From: Lachnospiraceae bacterium
GTDB lineage: Bacteria > Bacillota > Clostridia > Lachnospirales > Lachnospiraceae
NCBI GenBank assembly: GCA_009774175.1
Contig: VSNG01000002.1
Coordinates: 1 to 64,000, forward strand
Reading direction: 5' to 3'
Length of the DNA stretch: 64,000 nucleotides
The first letter of the stretch is position 1. Every line of letters begins with the position of its first letter. Position numbers and translations under genes: made by a program. The notes under the pieces were generated by a model that was not told the origin of the DNA, did not search any database, and saw nothing but the letters and a program-made list of their open reading frames with translations. Positions 27,204 through 36,996 of the stretch are shown here, in pieces.

Positions 27204-28433
27204 TTATGCGTTGTTCCACAGCGCCTCGTAAGCGCTGCCAATCGTCATATAATCGTTGTCCGGCAGCGCTGCCTGTCGTATGCGAATCTGATTATCCGCA
27301 TCCGTGCACCACCTGATCCCCGCTAACAGCTCCCGTGCATCTTTTGCCGGAGCCAGATAGCCGTTATCCAGATGCCTTACCTGATCTTTGATGCCACCCA
27401 CGGCAAAAGCAGCCACCGGCACCCTGCACGACAGCGCCTCGCTTACTGTATAACCAAAGGCCTCCTGTAAAGACGGCGCCGCAAAAACATCCGCGCAGCT
27501 GTAAATTTCCGCAAGCTCGTCCTCCTGTTTCACAGGGCCAAGACATCTGACTTCCAGTTTGTCGTTAGTCAGCCGCACGCCTCCCTGATTGCCAAAAATG
27601 ACTACAGCGTACTCCCTTTCAGACAACCCGCACAATGCCTCATCCAAGTACTGCATCCCCTTGATTTTATTGTTATCCGCCTGTGTGGCGCCGAACAGAA
27701 TGATCTTCCTGTCCGCCGGAATTCCATACTTTTTCTTTAACATCGGTATGTTATCTCTTCTGTAAAACACATCCCGATTTACTGGATTTAATATTCTGAC
27801 GATCCTTTGTCCTTCTGTGATCCTGCTCTTCCCCGCACAGTCCACGCTCCACTGGCTGGGCCCCACAAAAATCATTTTCCCGCTTTTTATGGCCCGTGTC
27901 TTACGCACAAAGTTCCTGCGGGACAGATCGTTTTCTTTCCTGCTTTCCATATGGGGACAGTTTCCGCAGTCATGAGCATATCCGCCGCAGTACCCGTCAT
28001 AATGGCAGCCGCCGGTAAAAGTCCACATATCATGCATTACCCATATGACTGTTTTCCCTGTGGCTAACAGCTTTTCCACGCTCCTGTATGACAGAAAGGA
28101 ATTAACCCAGTGAAGCACAAGCACGTCTGCATCCCGCACCATCGGATGGGCAGAGACATCTGTGCCCAGATAATCGCTGATGATGTCTTTTTTGGACAAT
28201 GTCAGGTTGATCACATTTTTTGCTTTGGAGCCAAATTTCTGTATCGGATTTTTAAAAATCTCCATAGCCTGCGTATCGTCATGCACTTTGGTTCTGATCA
28301 GAATTTCCGAATCCACGCCGCATTTTTGCATACTCTCACTGATCCTGACCGCTGCCTTATAAGCGCCTCCCAGATCAATCGTCGCCAGATGCAGTACTTT
28401 TACTTTTGATTTTCCCGCGCTCTCTTTATGCAT
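27204..28433 (-). CDS. Glycosyltransferase family 4
   Basis: A 409-residue GT-B enzyme. VLHLATIDLGGAYKAAVRIS gives the acceptor-side loop; HDMWTFTGGCHYDG followed by a cysteine-containing CPHMES segment is typical of WcaC-like colanic/capsular transferases; the donor motif is SLQEAFGYTVSEALSCRVPV. Its first 34 bases overlap the end of 28400-29155. AAAGGA lies before the ATG. The sugar cannot be named; WcaC itself is a fucose/galactose-pathway enzyme. Confidence 0.9.
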   Translation of the reverse strand: MHKESAGKSKVKVLHLATIDLGGAYKAAVRISESMQKCGVDSEILIRTKVHDDTQAMEIFKNPIQKFGSKAKNVINLTLSKKDIISDYLGTDVSAHPMVRDADVLVLHWVNSFLSYRSVEKLLATGKTVIWVMHDMWTFTGGCHYDGYCGGYAHDCGNCPHMESRKENDLSRRNFVRKTRAIKSGKMIFVGPSQWSVDCAGKSRITEGQRIVRILNPVNRDVFYRRDNIPMLKKKYGIPADRKIILFGATQADNNKIKGMQYLDEALCGLSEREYAVVIFGNQGGVRLTNDKLEVRCLGPVKQEDELAEIYSCADVFAAPSLQEAFGYTVSEALSCRVPVAAFAVGGIKDQVRHLDNGYLAPAKDARELLAGIRWCTDADNQIRIRQAALPDNDYMTIGSAYEALWNNA

Positions 28434-29155
28434 CTCACAAATCCTTTCGGGAGCTTTATCAAATAATAGAAAAGCGGATAACTGTTTTTCAGGCTTCTGT
28501 CATCCTCTTTTCGCATGAGGTCATAATTATTCACCCGGGAACTGAGTCCCGCCACATTTTCTACAATGCTGACTGTCCTGTCCACATATCGAACAGAGCA
28601 TTTCTGCTTTTTCGCCCTCACAACAAAATCATAGTCGGCACAGATACGGTACTGTTCGTCAAAACGCAGCCGCCGCATCACCTCTGTCCTCGTAAACAGG
28701 GACTGATGGCTCATCATCCTGCCGCTTAAAAGAAGCAGCATCAATTTATGTTTCCCGTGATATTTCTCCAGCTCTTCCCCGTCCGCCCTGCGCCGCAGTA
28801 CATTGCCGTATACCAGATCCTGATCCAGACAGGGAAGCATGTCCGCAAGAACCCGCTCGTCATAAAACTGATCGCCACTGTTCATGAAGATCACATACTC
28901 TCCGCAGCACAGATCAGTCCCCTTGTTCATGGCGTTGTACAAACCGCTGTCCGTCTCAAATACGGTCCTTACCTTTGGGTCGTTCTCATACTTACGAATC
29001 AATTCTGCGGTACCGTCCCCGGACAAACCGTCAATAATCAGATACTCCATATCTTCACATGTCTGCCCCAGTACCGACTCTATCGTTTCCACAATGGTAT
29101 CAGCCGCATTATAGCACACGGTAACCACCGAAATTTTTACTTTCCGCATATCCAT
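28400..29155 (-). CDS. Glycosyltransferase family 2
   Basis: A 251-residue GT2 enzyme with KISVVTVCYNAADTIVETIE at the start, IIDGLSGDGT as the nucleotide site and FMNSGDQF in place of the usual DxD (so the metal motif is SGDQ, as in some WcaA-like proteins). Paralog of 26401-27141. I chose the ATG at 29155; a TTG two codons earlier and an ATG two codons later are alternatives. It ends inside the next GT4 gene, giving coupling. Confidence 0.88.
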   Translation of the reverse strand: MDMRKVKISVVTVCYNAADTIVETIESVLGQTCEDMEYLIIDGLSGDGTAELIRKYENDPKVRTVFETDSGLYNAMNKGTDLCCGEYVIFMNSGDQFYDERVLADMLPCLDQDLVYGNVLRRRADGEELEKYHGKHKLMLLLLSGRMMSHQSLFTRTEVMRRLRFDEQYRICADYDFVVRAKKQKCSVRYVDRTVSIVENVAGLSSRVNNYDLMRKEDDRSLKNSYPLFYYLIKLPKGFVRCIKRARENQK

Positions 29156-29166
29156 AATCAACTCTT

Positions 29167-30129
29167 TCAGGAATCCTTCTCCTCAAAGTTAATCCGCTTC
29201 TCCTCAATCACAATGGGCCTGTGAATAATCCTCGTATTAATATTTAAAATATACTCGCCAAGCAGTCCGATAAAAAAAAGCTGCAGAGAACCGATCACAT
29301 AAACGCCCAAAATCATGGGCGCATTACCCGCCTGAAAATCCCCCCAGTTTACCAGCTTCATAATCAGATAGATAAACGCAATAAGCAGGCTGACGCCGGA
29401 GGATAAAAAGCCAAGCAGCGTTGCAAGCCGCAGACCCACCTTGGTGTAGGATGTAATACTGAGCATGGCTGCGTCGTAAAGGCTGTAAAAGTTATTGTGC
29501 GTCTTACCGGCCTTCCGCTTCGCCTGTTCGTACTCAATCTCGATCATATTAAAGCCCGACGCGTATTCCGCCACAATCCCCCGCAAAAAAGGAATCGGAT
29601 CGTCCAGTTCCCGAAGTAATGCTATAAAGGTCTTATCGTACAGTCCAAACCCCGTAAAATGCTCTATCATCTTGACGTCGGACATATTTTTGATCAATTT
29701 GTAATATACGGTTCTTAAAAAATAGAGCACGCTGGACTCCCTGCTGGAGGTCTTGATCCCGCTGACAATCCTGTGCCCCTTCTCCCATTCTTCCACAAAA
29801 CGGGGTATCAGTTCCACCGGGTCCTGAAAGTCACAGCACATGCTGATCGTACAGTCTCCCGTAGTCTGACACAGACCATGGAACGGAGAATTAAACTGTC
29901 CGAAATTCGTCACATTAAAAATGGCCTTTATTTTCCTGTTGGCCGCGCAGATTTTCTCAAGCTTGTCCCTCGTGCCGTCCGTGGAGCAATTGTCGATAAA
30001 CAATATCTCATAGTCGTACTTGGAAAGAGCCTCCTCCAGCACGTTGACTACCGCATAGCTCATCGGCTCCACATTTTCCACTTCGTTATAGCAGGGAATC
30101 ATCACACTGATTTTTTTCTTTTTTTCCAT
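29167..30129 (-). CDS. GtrB/DPM-like polyprenol-phosphate sugar transferase (GT2 with two membrane segments)
   Basis: A 320-residue GT2 enzyme with KISVMIPCYNEVENVEPM, FIDNCSTDGT and CDFQDPVE (the DxxD acidic site), then two C-terminal membrane segments. It belongs to the same functional class as 15604-16548 but is clearly divergent from it, so the locus can probably charge polyprenol phosphate with two different sugars. The ATG follows AAGAAGGA. A possible promoter lies in the 76-base gap before it. Confidence 0.9.
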   Translation of the reverse strand: MEKKKKISVMIPCYNEVENVEPMSYAVVNVLEEALSKYDYEILFIDNCSTDGTRDKLEKICAANRKIKAIFNVTNFGQFNSPFHGLCQTTGDCTISMCCDFQDPVELIPRFVEEWEKGHRIVSGIKTSSRESSVLYFLRTVYYKLIKNMSDVKMIEHFTGFGLYDKTFIALLRELDDPIPFLRGIVAEYASGFNMIEIEYEQAKRKAGKTHNNFYSLYDAAMLSITSYTKVGLRLATLLGFLSSGVSLLIAFIYLIMKLVNWGDFQAGNAPMILGVYVIGSLQLFFIGLLGEYILNINTRIIHRPIVIEEKRINFEEKDS

Positions 30130-30164
30130 TTTCGGCCTTTATCCTTCTTTACATATATTGGATA

Positions 30165-30193
30165 AGTTTACCATACATTATGAAATAATACAA
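30165..30193 (-). promoter_or_regulatory. Possible promoter before GtrB-like gene
   Basis: On the coding strand TTGTAT (30188-30193), a 17-base spacer and TGGTAAACT, whose TAAACT box is 30165-30170 with an extended TGn. The -35 matches only three of six bases. It sits in one of the longer gaps in this stretch. Weak call. Confidence 0.28.
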
Positions 30194-30205
30194 CTTTCCG
30201 CCGCC

Positions 30206-31183
30206 CTATCTCCCTGTCAGTAAATGTATTCCCCGAAACAGAAAAATAAATACTCCCGGGCAGTAAATTATCATAACCGCGCTGCATTTCAGGTAAAAAG
30301 GGGTTGCCGTGCTGCGACAGATCTCTTTTTTATGCGCCCGCAGATGTTCCCGCAGCTTACGGATCACTGCCCGGTCATAAGACCTGTTTCTGCACATGGC
30401 CGTAATCACCGCCATCTCAAACTCCGCATAAAAGCTGCGCAGCTGCCCCTGGTATTTCGGAAATGCCTGCTCAAATGCGCGTTCAATCTCCATATATTTT
30501 TCAAGGGAATTTGCGTACTTTGGATTATAACCTGAATGGGAAATGCTGCCTCCCCGCATCAGATAATTATAATAGGCGGCGTCCGTAATGACGATTTTCG
30601 CCGCTTTCCACACCAGCTGGGAAACCATGTCATGTTCTTCTCCAATAGCCAGATTTCCCGGAAATTCCACCGTTTCCAGAAGGGGCCGCCTAATCAGCTT
30701 GGTCACCGCGGAAGTATTGATATAGCGCGTTATATGCAGATGATATACCATATCCTTCCTGTCGTTGCAGATAATTTCGGAAAACTCTATCTTCTCCCCA
30801 ATGGGAGCTCCCGTCTCCGCAACCCGTCGAAGCTGCGAACAGACCACATCGGCCCCGGTTCTTTCGGCCGTTTCATACAATGCCGACAGCATCTTTCTGT
30901 CGATCCAGTCATCCGAATCGAGAAACATCACATACTTTCCTTTAGCCGCCTCAAGCCCGTTTCGTCTGGACAGCGCAAGTCCGCAGTTTTTCTGATGGAT
31001 CACCCGGATTCTTTCATCCCGCTTCTCATACTCGTCGCAGATTTGCCCCGCCTGATCGGGCGAGCCGTCCTCCACCAGAATGATCTCAAACTTTTGAAAC
31101 GTCTGTCCCAGAACGCTGTCCACGCACTTTTTCAAATACTGTTCGGTATTGTACACCGGTATGATAACACTGATTTCACACAT
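30206..31183 (-). CDS. Glycosyltransferase family 2
   Basis: A 325-residue GT2 enzyme: MCEISVIIPVYNTEQYLKKC, VEDGSPDQA, and FLDSDDWID as the DxD site. The basic C-terminus with a final hydrophobic stretch (CSAVMIIYCPGVFIFLF) suggests membrane attachment. Such GT2 proteins are common in capsule and EPS loci. It follows a large membrane protein after 12 bases. Substrate unknown. Confidence 0.9.
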   Translation of the reverse strand: MCEISVIIPVYNTEQYLKKCVDSVLGQTFQKFEIILVEDGSPDQAGQICDEYEKRDERIRVIHQKNCGLALSRRNGLEAAKGKYVMFLDSDDWIDRKMLSALYETAERTGADVVCSQLRRVAETGAPIGEKIEFSEIICNDRKDMVYHLHITRYINTSAVTKLIRRPLLETVEFPGNLAIGEEHDMVSQLVWKAAKIVITDAAYYNYLMRGGSISHSGYNPKYANSLEKYMEIERAFEQAFPKYQGQLRSFYAEFEMAVITAMCRNRSYDRAVIRKLREHLRAHKKEICRSTATPFYLKCSAVMIIYCPGVFIFLFRGIHLLTGR

Positions 31184-31195
31184 TCGTTTTCATCC

Positions 31196-33181
31196 TCAAT
31201 AAAAAACGCCCCGTTTTCCCCTCTGTCCGAAATACAGCCTGTACACTGCGACCTCCTCATTCTCAAAAGCCACTTCACCCACATCCTTCGGGCATGTAAA
31301 CAGCGGCGTATAAAACTTTCTCTGCACGATATAGTCAAGCCCCAGCTCCGCGTAGTACCTTACCGCTTCCTGATTTCCGGCAAAACAGCTTATTCCGCGC
31401 AGATAATCGGTATCGTAATCGTGAAAGAGATATGCATATCGTTCCGAAAAAACGCCGGTAGGATCATGCAGGTTTCCCCAGACCCTGTCGGATAACAGAA
31501 TCACATCCTCCTCCGTATTGTCCCTGATCCACGTGTAGGCCTCGCACTGCGCCTGGGATACATAAAGCAGACATTCGCCCTTATGCCTGTCAACGGCATT
31601 CGGCGTACCGATATTTTTCACTCCGGCCGCCAGATTAGAGCCAAAGTAACCCAGATAGTTATTCTGTAGCATAAATACAATCGCGGCAGCACCAATCGCC
31701 CCTGCCGCCGCATAGCCGGCCTTCCCCCGCAGATACTTCTCAAATACGATTTCCGCAAGACACCCGGTAAGTACTGCGGCAAACGGAAATGTGATAAAAC
31801 AGAAATACATATGCGAGTTCCCGTTAAAGTTAATCACATAGCTTCCCATGGTTCCGGCCAGGATAATAACGGCAAACAACAGATGCTCCTTTTTCAGCTT
31901 TTTTAAAAACAGCAGATAAAGACAATAAATCCCTGCCGGAATAAAAGTAAAACAATTGGATCTCGCCGTTTTCACACCGTATCTGACAATCCAGGCAGCG
32001 CATGAACGCAGGGACTGCATCGCCTGCGATCCGCCGTTAAGCTGAATATCCGGAAGATGCAGCGTCAGATTATAATTTTTCGCAATCGGCCAAAGGTATA
32101 CTCCCACTGCTCCAAATACAACCAGCATAAGGCCCGTGGCAATATACGCTGTCCTCCTGCTGCTTCGTGAGAGAAACAAATAAAGATACGCCGCTGCAAA
32201 ACCGCAGAAAACAACCGCGCCTGCCGCGCTCTTGGTTCCCGTACAGCATAGCAGACAACATAGGCTCCAGACTAGATTGCGCACATCCGTTTTTTCGTTT
32301 TCCAGCTGTACCAGAAGCAGCGCCACCACGATAAGGCCCAGAGCCTGCGCAATATCGTAGGACATCGGCACCAGGTACATATGCCATATATAGGTCATAG
32401 GCACCACTTCCTCGTACCCGGTGGAAAACAGCAAAAGCAACAGGGCCAGAACCTGCGCCGCCTTATTTTTCATCATTCTGCTCACAAGCGCGTAAGAAGA
32501 CAGCCCCGTCAATAAAGCGCTCTCAATAAAAGAATAGCACACCGCCACCTTAACCGCCTGAATCCCCGTCACAACGGAAACCGCCGTCTGCTGCAGCGCC
32601 CCCAGGTAATGGTAACGGTATCCCGGCGCAAGCGTGCGAAATTCCTTTGGCGGAAAATGCTTTTTCAGGGCAACCATATCTCCCGTCCAATACAGAAAAT
32701 CCGTCTCGTAATTATTGGAGCCTGCTGTATAAGGTATCTTCCATCTCATGGAAAAAACTACAAGCATAACAAAAAAGACTGCTAAAACCGTGCCGATCCA
32801 TATGATGTTTCCTTCGCCATCCGAAGATTTTGTCGCCGTTTCCTGCACGAAGTCCCTTTTCTGATTCCGCTTAAACGCCAATGCTGCGCACGCCAGAACC
32901 GGCAGCAGGAAAAAGGCGCCCCGCACATACCTGATTCCCACAGTCAGCATCAGCGCTGTATATAGCAGAATCGTCAGCATATAGCCGGACGCGTAGATCA
33001 GCGTCAGTTTTTCTATCCTTCTCAGATTTTTTATCGGCACAAGCGCCATAACGGCGGCGCCGGGCAAAATCATGCAAAAAAACTGAAAGCAGATATATAC
33101 CAGAAGCTCTCCCGGAGCTATCTGATTACATACCCCTGTAACAATCGTCATAAAGGCAATCAGACCGATTAAAGCAATCAT
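31196..33181 (-). CDS. Large GT-C-like multi-pass membrane protein
   Basis: A 661-residue membrane protein with about a dozen segments and a soluble C-terminal domain that begins near AYTWIRDNTEEDVILLSD. This soluble part resembles the tail of many GT-C proteins of unknown specificity. An extracytoplasmic loop after the fourth or fifth segment holds NYETDFLYWTGD, possible catalytic acids. No family name can be given with confidence. It lies between legB and a GT2 gene with short gaps. Confidence 0.78.
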   Translation of the reverse strand: MIALIGLIAFMTIVTGVCNQIAPGELLVYICFQFFCMILPGAAVMALVPIKNLRRIEKLTLIYASGYMLTILLYTALMLTVGIRYVRGAFFLLPVLACAALAFKRNQKRDFVQETATKSSDGEGNIIWIGTVLAVFFVMLVVFSMRWKIPYTAGSNNYETDFLYWTGDMVALKKHFPPKEFRTLAPGYRYHYLGALQQTAVSVVTGIQAVKVAVCYSFIESALLTGLSSYALVSRMMKNKAAQVLALLLLLFSTGYEEVVPMTYIWHMYLVPMSYDIAQALGLIVVALLLVQLENEKTDVRNLVWSLCCLLCCTGTKSAAGAVVFCGFAAAYLYLFLSRSSRRTAYIATGLMLVVFGAVGVYLWPIAKNYNLTLHLPDIQLNGGSQAMQSLRSCAAWIVRYGVKTARSNCFTFIPAGIYCLYLLFLKKLKKEHLLFAVIILAGTMGSYVINFNGNSHMYFCFITFPFAAVLTGCLAEIVFEKYLRGKAGYAAAGAIGAAAIVFMLQNNYLGYFGSNLAAGVKNIGTPNAVDRHKGECLLYVSQAQCEAYTWIRDNTEEDVILLSDRVWGNLHDPTGVFSERYAYLFHDYDTDYLRGISCFAGNQEAVRYYAELGLDYIVQRKFYTPLFTCPKDVGEVAFENEEVAVYRLYFGQRGKRGVFY

Positions 33182-33192
33182 ATGATCTCCTA

Positions 33193-34173
33193 TTAAACAT
33201 TATATATATCGCTCTTATAGCATCCCATATTCTCTCTGATCCAGGCAATCGTCTCCCTGATTCCCTCCTCGAACGTATATCGGGGTTCCCATGCGGTCAG
33301 TCTTTTGATCTTCTCGTTTGCGCCCAGCAGACGGTTTACCTCGCTCTTTTCCGGGCGAAGTCTCTGCTCATCGCAGACGATCTTCGCACTCGGATTGATC
33401 TGCCTGATGATCTCATTTGCCAAATCCCCGATGGAAATCTCCTGCTGGGTCGCAATATTGATTTCCTCTCCGATGGTCTTGTCCGATTCCGCAATCGACA
33501 CAAACCCTGCCGCCGTGTCCTTCACATAATTAAAGTCTCTGGTGGGCGAAAGCGATCCCAGCTTAATCTCTTTTTGTCCCGCCAGAAGCTGGGTAATAAT
33601 CGTGGGAATCACGGCCCTTGCCGACTGTCTCGGGCCGTATGTATTAAACGGCCTGACAATCGAAACCGGTAAATTAAAGCTTCTGTAAAAGCTCTCCGCC
33701 AGCCGATCCGCTCCTATTTTAGTGGCGGAATAGGGGGACTGACCCTGATAAGGATGTTTTTCGTCAATAGGCACATACTGCGCCGTGCCGTACACCTCCG
33801 AGGTGGACGTGACCATAATCCGCTCTGTTCCCAGATCACGCGCGGCCTGCAGCACGTTTAAGGTGCCCTTGATATTCGTATCCACATAGGAATCGGGCGA
33901 ATGGTAGCTGAACGGAATAGCGATTAATGCCGCCAGATGGAATACGCCGTCCACGCCCTTCATCGCTTCCCGCACCCCGTTGGGATCACGGATATCCCCC
34001 GAAAACACTTCAATTTCCCTCATTTTATCCTGCGGCAGCGTATCCAGCCACCCCCAGGTATTAAAGGAGTTATAATAAGCAAACGCCTTTACCTGATATC
34101 CCTTTTCTACCAGCAGTTCGGTCAGATGACTTCCGATAAAGCCGTCCGCTCCTGTCACCAACACTTTTTTCAT
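33193..34173 (-). CDS. legB: LegB-type UDP-sugar 4,6-dehydratase
   Basis: A 326-residue extended SDR enzyme. VLVTGADGFIGSHL binds NAD, TSTSEVYG and PYSATKIGADR give the Ser/Thr and YxxxK catalytic residues, and the FAYYNSFNTWGWLD segment is characteristic of LegB, the dehydratase that starts CMP-legionaminic acid synthesis in Campylobacter. The neighbours legG and legI support this. The ATG at 34173 follows GAGGAG; an upstream ATG at 34185 overlaps the previous stop. The aminotransferase LegC, usually next to it, is not here. Confidence 0.85.
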   Translation of the reverse strand: MKKVLVTGADGFIGSHLTELLVEKGYQVKAFAYYNSFNTWGWLDTLPQDKMREIEVFSGDIRDPNGVREAMKGVDGVFHLAALIAIPFSYHSPDSYVDTNIKGTLNVLQAARDLGTERIMVTSTSEVYGTAQYVPIDEKHPYQGQSPYSATKIGADRLAESFYRSFNLPVSIVRPFNTYGPRQSARAVIPTIITQLLAGQKEIKLGSLSPTRDFNYVKDTAAGFVSIAESDKTIGEEINIATQQEISIGDLANEIIRQINPSAKIVCDEQRLRPEKSEVNRLLGANEKIKRLTAWEPRYTFEEGIRETIAWIRENMGCYKSDIYNV

Positions 34174-34181
34174 AATGCTCC

Positions 34182-35363
34182 TCATTCCTGCACTGTTTTT
34201 CCATGCAAATCGTAAAAAGTTTTCTTTAAATAAATCCGGTCATGCAGCAGAAAGTCTTTACAGACAGCGGCTATTTTCCTGCTTGTCCCCTCCGCTTCAT
34301 AGGGATTATGCACCGGCTCCTTTTTCAGTCGTTCCTTCATGGCCGCCGCCTCTTCCATGGCTTTCCTGATATCTCCACGCTCCGCCTCACAGTGTATCAC
34401 ACTTTCGGCCGCCGTTCTACCCCGCTGTCTGTCTCCGATATTTACCGTCGGCACCTGAAAAGACGGCGCCTCGATGATTCCGCTGGAAGAATTTCCGATC
34501 ACCATCCTGCTGTATTTCACCGCGCTCAGGTATCTGCGCATCCCCAGCGAAGCAACGGCATACACGTTACCGCGGACCGCCGCATATTGGTCTATCATCC
34601 GGTTAATGATGTGGCCGCCCGCATCGGCGTTTGCCTTGGTGATAATATATTTCATAGTAAAATCATCCAACGCATCCAAAAGTGCCTGAAACTGGCTCTC
34701 CACACTTCCATCTTCCAAAGTAACAGGGTGAAAGGTCACAACCGCATAGGGGTCCCCCAATGGAAAATCCAGCGACGCTTCCAGTTCTGTCTTTGTCATC
34801 AACGGCACTTTTCTGATATTTTCCACACCAAGCGCCCCCACCGGAAAAACCCTGTCAGGAGATTCTCCCAACTGGATAATGCGGTTTGCATATTCCTGCG
34901 TGGAAGGAAAGTGCAGATAGCTGAGCTTTGTAATAGAATGGCGGATAGCGTCATCCACCGCCCCTTCCGTAATCTCGCCGCCGTGAAGATGCGCGATAGG
35001 TATGCGGGCATTCATTGCCGCCAGACACACCGCAAGCGTCTCATACCGATCCCCCAGCACAACAAGCATGTCCGCCCGGTTCTCCTCAAAATATCCGCCA
35101 AACGCTTCCAAAGCTTCAGCCATCGTCCTGCTGACCGCCGCCGCTGTATCTCCTTTTTCCAAAATCGGTATTTTTACCGCAATGGGAAATCCATCGTCAA
35201 GAATCTCCCGATAGGTATTTCCGAACTCCTCCGACAGGTGGGCGCCAGTCACCAACAGGGAAATTTCCAAGTCTCTATCCGCATAAAATCTCTCAATCAG
35301 CGGCCTTAAGATGCCATATTCGGCTCTTGTCGCCGTCAATACAGCGATCCTTTTCTTTGCCAT
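34182..35363 (-). CDS. legG: NeuC/LegG-type UDP-sugar 2-epimerase (hydrolysing)
   Basis: A 393-residue GT-B-like hydrolysing epimerase. IAVLTATRAEYGILRPLI is the standard start; VLGDRYETLA and HLHGGEITEGAVDD are the substrate and catalytic segments; GNSSSGIIEAP lies near the UDP site. LegG releases UDP and inverts C2 to give a ManNAc-like hexose; in context the product is probably 2,4-diacetamido-2,4,6-trideoxymannose or a relative. The ATG at 35363 directly follows the legI stop; a TTG start two codons before is less likely. Confidence 0.88.
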   Translation of the reverse strand: MAKKRIAVLTATRAEYGILRPLIERFYADRDLEISLLVTGAHLSEEFGNTYREILDDGFPIAVKIPILEKGDTAAAVSRTMAEALEAFGGYFEENRADMLVVLGDRYETLAVCLAAMNARIPIAHLHGGEITEGAVDDAIRHSITKLSYLHFPSTQEYANRIIQLGESPDRVFPVGALGVENIRKVPLMTKTELEASLDFPLGDPYAVVTFHPVTLEDGSVESQFQALLDALDDFTMKYIITKANADAGGHIINRMIDQYAAVRGNVYAVASLGMRRYLSAVKYSRMVIGNSSSGIIEAPSFQVPTVNIGDRQRGRTAAESVIHCEAERGDIRKAMEEAAAMKERLKKEPVHNPYEAEGTSRKIAAVCKDFLLHDRIYLKKTFYDLHGKTVQE

Positions 35364-35365
35364 TT

Positions 35366-36364
35366 TCAAACCTCTATCAATTCGTCCTGCGCAAAATCCC
35401 TGACCGCCGTTTTTCCAACAACGTCATTCCAACGCATAGGGGAAATGCCGTTTCCCGGTCTCTTAGTCGTAAGATTGTCCTCCGTAAGCCGCTCCCCCGC
35501 CCTGATGGGACATTTAGCCACGATGCTTTTGCGCGCAATTTCCGTATTTTTCTTCTCCGATTCGGAGGGTCTCTTGACGCCATCTCCCAGAGCCGATTCT
35601 ATGTTTCTGACCGCTTCTACCATGGCCCGGAGTTCTGCGGGCTCCAGGCTGGCTTTGTGGTCCGGCCCTTCCATCGTTCTATCAAGCGTAAAATGTTTCT
35701 CGATCACCACGGCGCCCAAAGTCGCCGCCGCAATCGGAATCTCAATGCCCTGCGTGTGATCCGAATATCCCACGGGCACGCCAAGCTCCCTTTCAAGGGT
35801 CGCCATCGCCCGCAGATTTACATCCCGATAGGGCGTCGGATACTCTGTATTACAATGAAGCACGGTAATGTCGCCGCTGCCATATTCCCGCAGCACCGCC
35901 ACGGCCTCTCTTATCTCTACAAGGGTACACATGCCAGACGAAATGACAACCCGTTTCCCACACCTTCCCACTTCCCGCAAATAGGGGTAGTTGGTCACCT
36001 CCCCGGAGGGTACTTTTATGATTTCCAGGCCGCACTGTATCAAATAATGCAGGCTGTCAACATCAAAGGGTGTAGACAAGAACATAATGTTCTTTTCTCT
36101 GCACCGGGCAATCAGCTGTTCATGCATATCCGGCGATAATTCCAGTTTTTTAAGCATGTCATACTGGGACTCCTCCTGTCCCGTCGTCTCCATCTGATAA
36201 GCCGCCTTTTTTGCGTCCCTGCTCACCAGCGCCTCCGCTTGAAACGTCTGGAACTTCACGGCGTCCGCGCCCGCTTTTGCCGCCGCATCCACTAACTTTT
36301 TTGCGATTTCGATATCTCCGTTATGGTTGACGCCCGCTTCGGCGATGATAAATATTCTGTTCAT
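35366..36364 (-). CDS. legI: NeuB/LegI-type nonulosonic acid synthase
   Basis: A 332-residue NeuB-family enzyme that condenses phosphoenolpyruvate with a ManNAc-like sugar. FIIAEAGVNHNGDIEIAKKL and VKFQTFQAEALVS are the TIM-barrel signatures; HCNTEYPTP and GYSDHTQG carry metal and substrate residues; the C-terminal SAF domain starts near RKSIVAKCPIRAGE. The ATG at 36364 overlaps the previous stop (ATGA). LegI and PseI cannot be separated fully by eye, but LegB and LegG next door favour the legionaminic branch. Confidence 0.88.
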   Translation of the reverse strand: MNRIFIIAEAGVNHNGDIEIAKKLVDAAAKAGADAVKFQTFQAEALVSRDAKKAAYQMETTGQEESQYDMLKKLELSPDMHEQLIARCREKNIMFLSTPFDVDSLHYLIQCGLEIIKVPSGEVTNYPYLREVGRCGKRVVISSGMCTLVEIREAVAVLREYGSGDITVLHCNTEYPTPYRDVNLRAMATLERELGVPVGYSDHTQGIEIPIAAATLGAVVIEKHFTLDRTMEGPDHKASLEPAELRAMVEAVRNIESALGDGVKRPSESEKKNTEIARKSIVAKCPIRAGERLTEDNLTTKRPGNGISPMRWNDVVGKTAVRDFAQDELIEV

Positions 36365-36996
36365 AACTGCTTTACCTTTTCCCCGCTCCATGCGATGCTG
36401 TGCGCTTTCACATCACGGCGGATGGTGGTTCCCGCTCCGATCGTGCTTTTATCCCCGATGGTTGTGCACTGGACAACCGTTGCATTGGCCCCCACCAGCA
36501 CGGATCTGCCCACCTTTACCTCCCCGCACAAAACCGTTCCCACCGATATATGGGAAAAATCTCCTACCTGACAGTCATGCTCCACAATCGCGCCCGTGTT
36601 GATAATACACATATCCCCTATCACTGCGTTTACATTGATAACGGCTCTCTTGCCGATAAAACTGCCCTCTCCGATTCGTGCGCCGGCAGAAAGAATCGCG
36701 GAAGGGTCGCAGACTATCGGAAGCCGGAAACCGATCTGCTTTAAGGTACCAAAGAGCTTTTCCCTGACATCCGACTTCCCCATATAGCCGATTCCCACAG
36801 CGGCGTTTCGGATGCCGCTTTGAAAAAGCCGCTCCAGATCCTTATCGCCGCCAAGCACCGGATAGCGGCTTCCCTCTTTTGCGCATACCGCGTCATTGAC
36901 CACATAACCCGCTATCTCATATTCCTGTTGTCTCTCCAGAACGTCCGCAAGACTTTCCGCGTGTCCGCCCATGCCGAGAATAATTATCTTTTCCAT
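36361..36996 (-). CDS. NeuD/PglD/LegH-like sugar O- or N-acyltransferase
   Basis: A 211-residue protein with an N-terminal Rossmann domain (KIIILGMGGHAESLADVL) and a C-terminal left-handed beta helix made of hexapeptide repeats, as in PglD, LegH and NeuD. In the legionaminic route LegH acetylates the C4 amino group. The catalytic histidine of this family lies in IVEHDCQVGDFSHIS. It starts directly after the stop of the TPP enzyme and ends in legI, so it belongs to the same block. Confidence 0.85.
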   Translation of the reverse strand: MEKIIILGMGGHAESLADVLERQQEYEIAGYVVNDAVCAKEGSRYPVLGGDKDLERLFQSGIRNAAVGIGYMGKSDVREKLFGTLKQIGFRLPIVCDPSAILSAGARIGEGSFIGKRAVINVNAVIGDMCIINTGAIVEHDCQVGDFSHISVGTVLCGEVKVGRSVLVGANATVVQCTTIGDKSTIGAGTTIRRDVKAHSIAWSGEKVKQL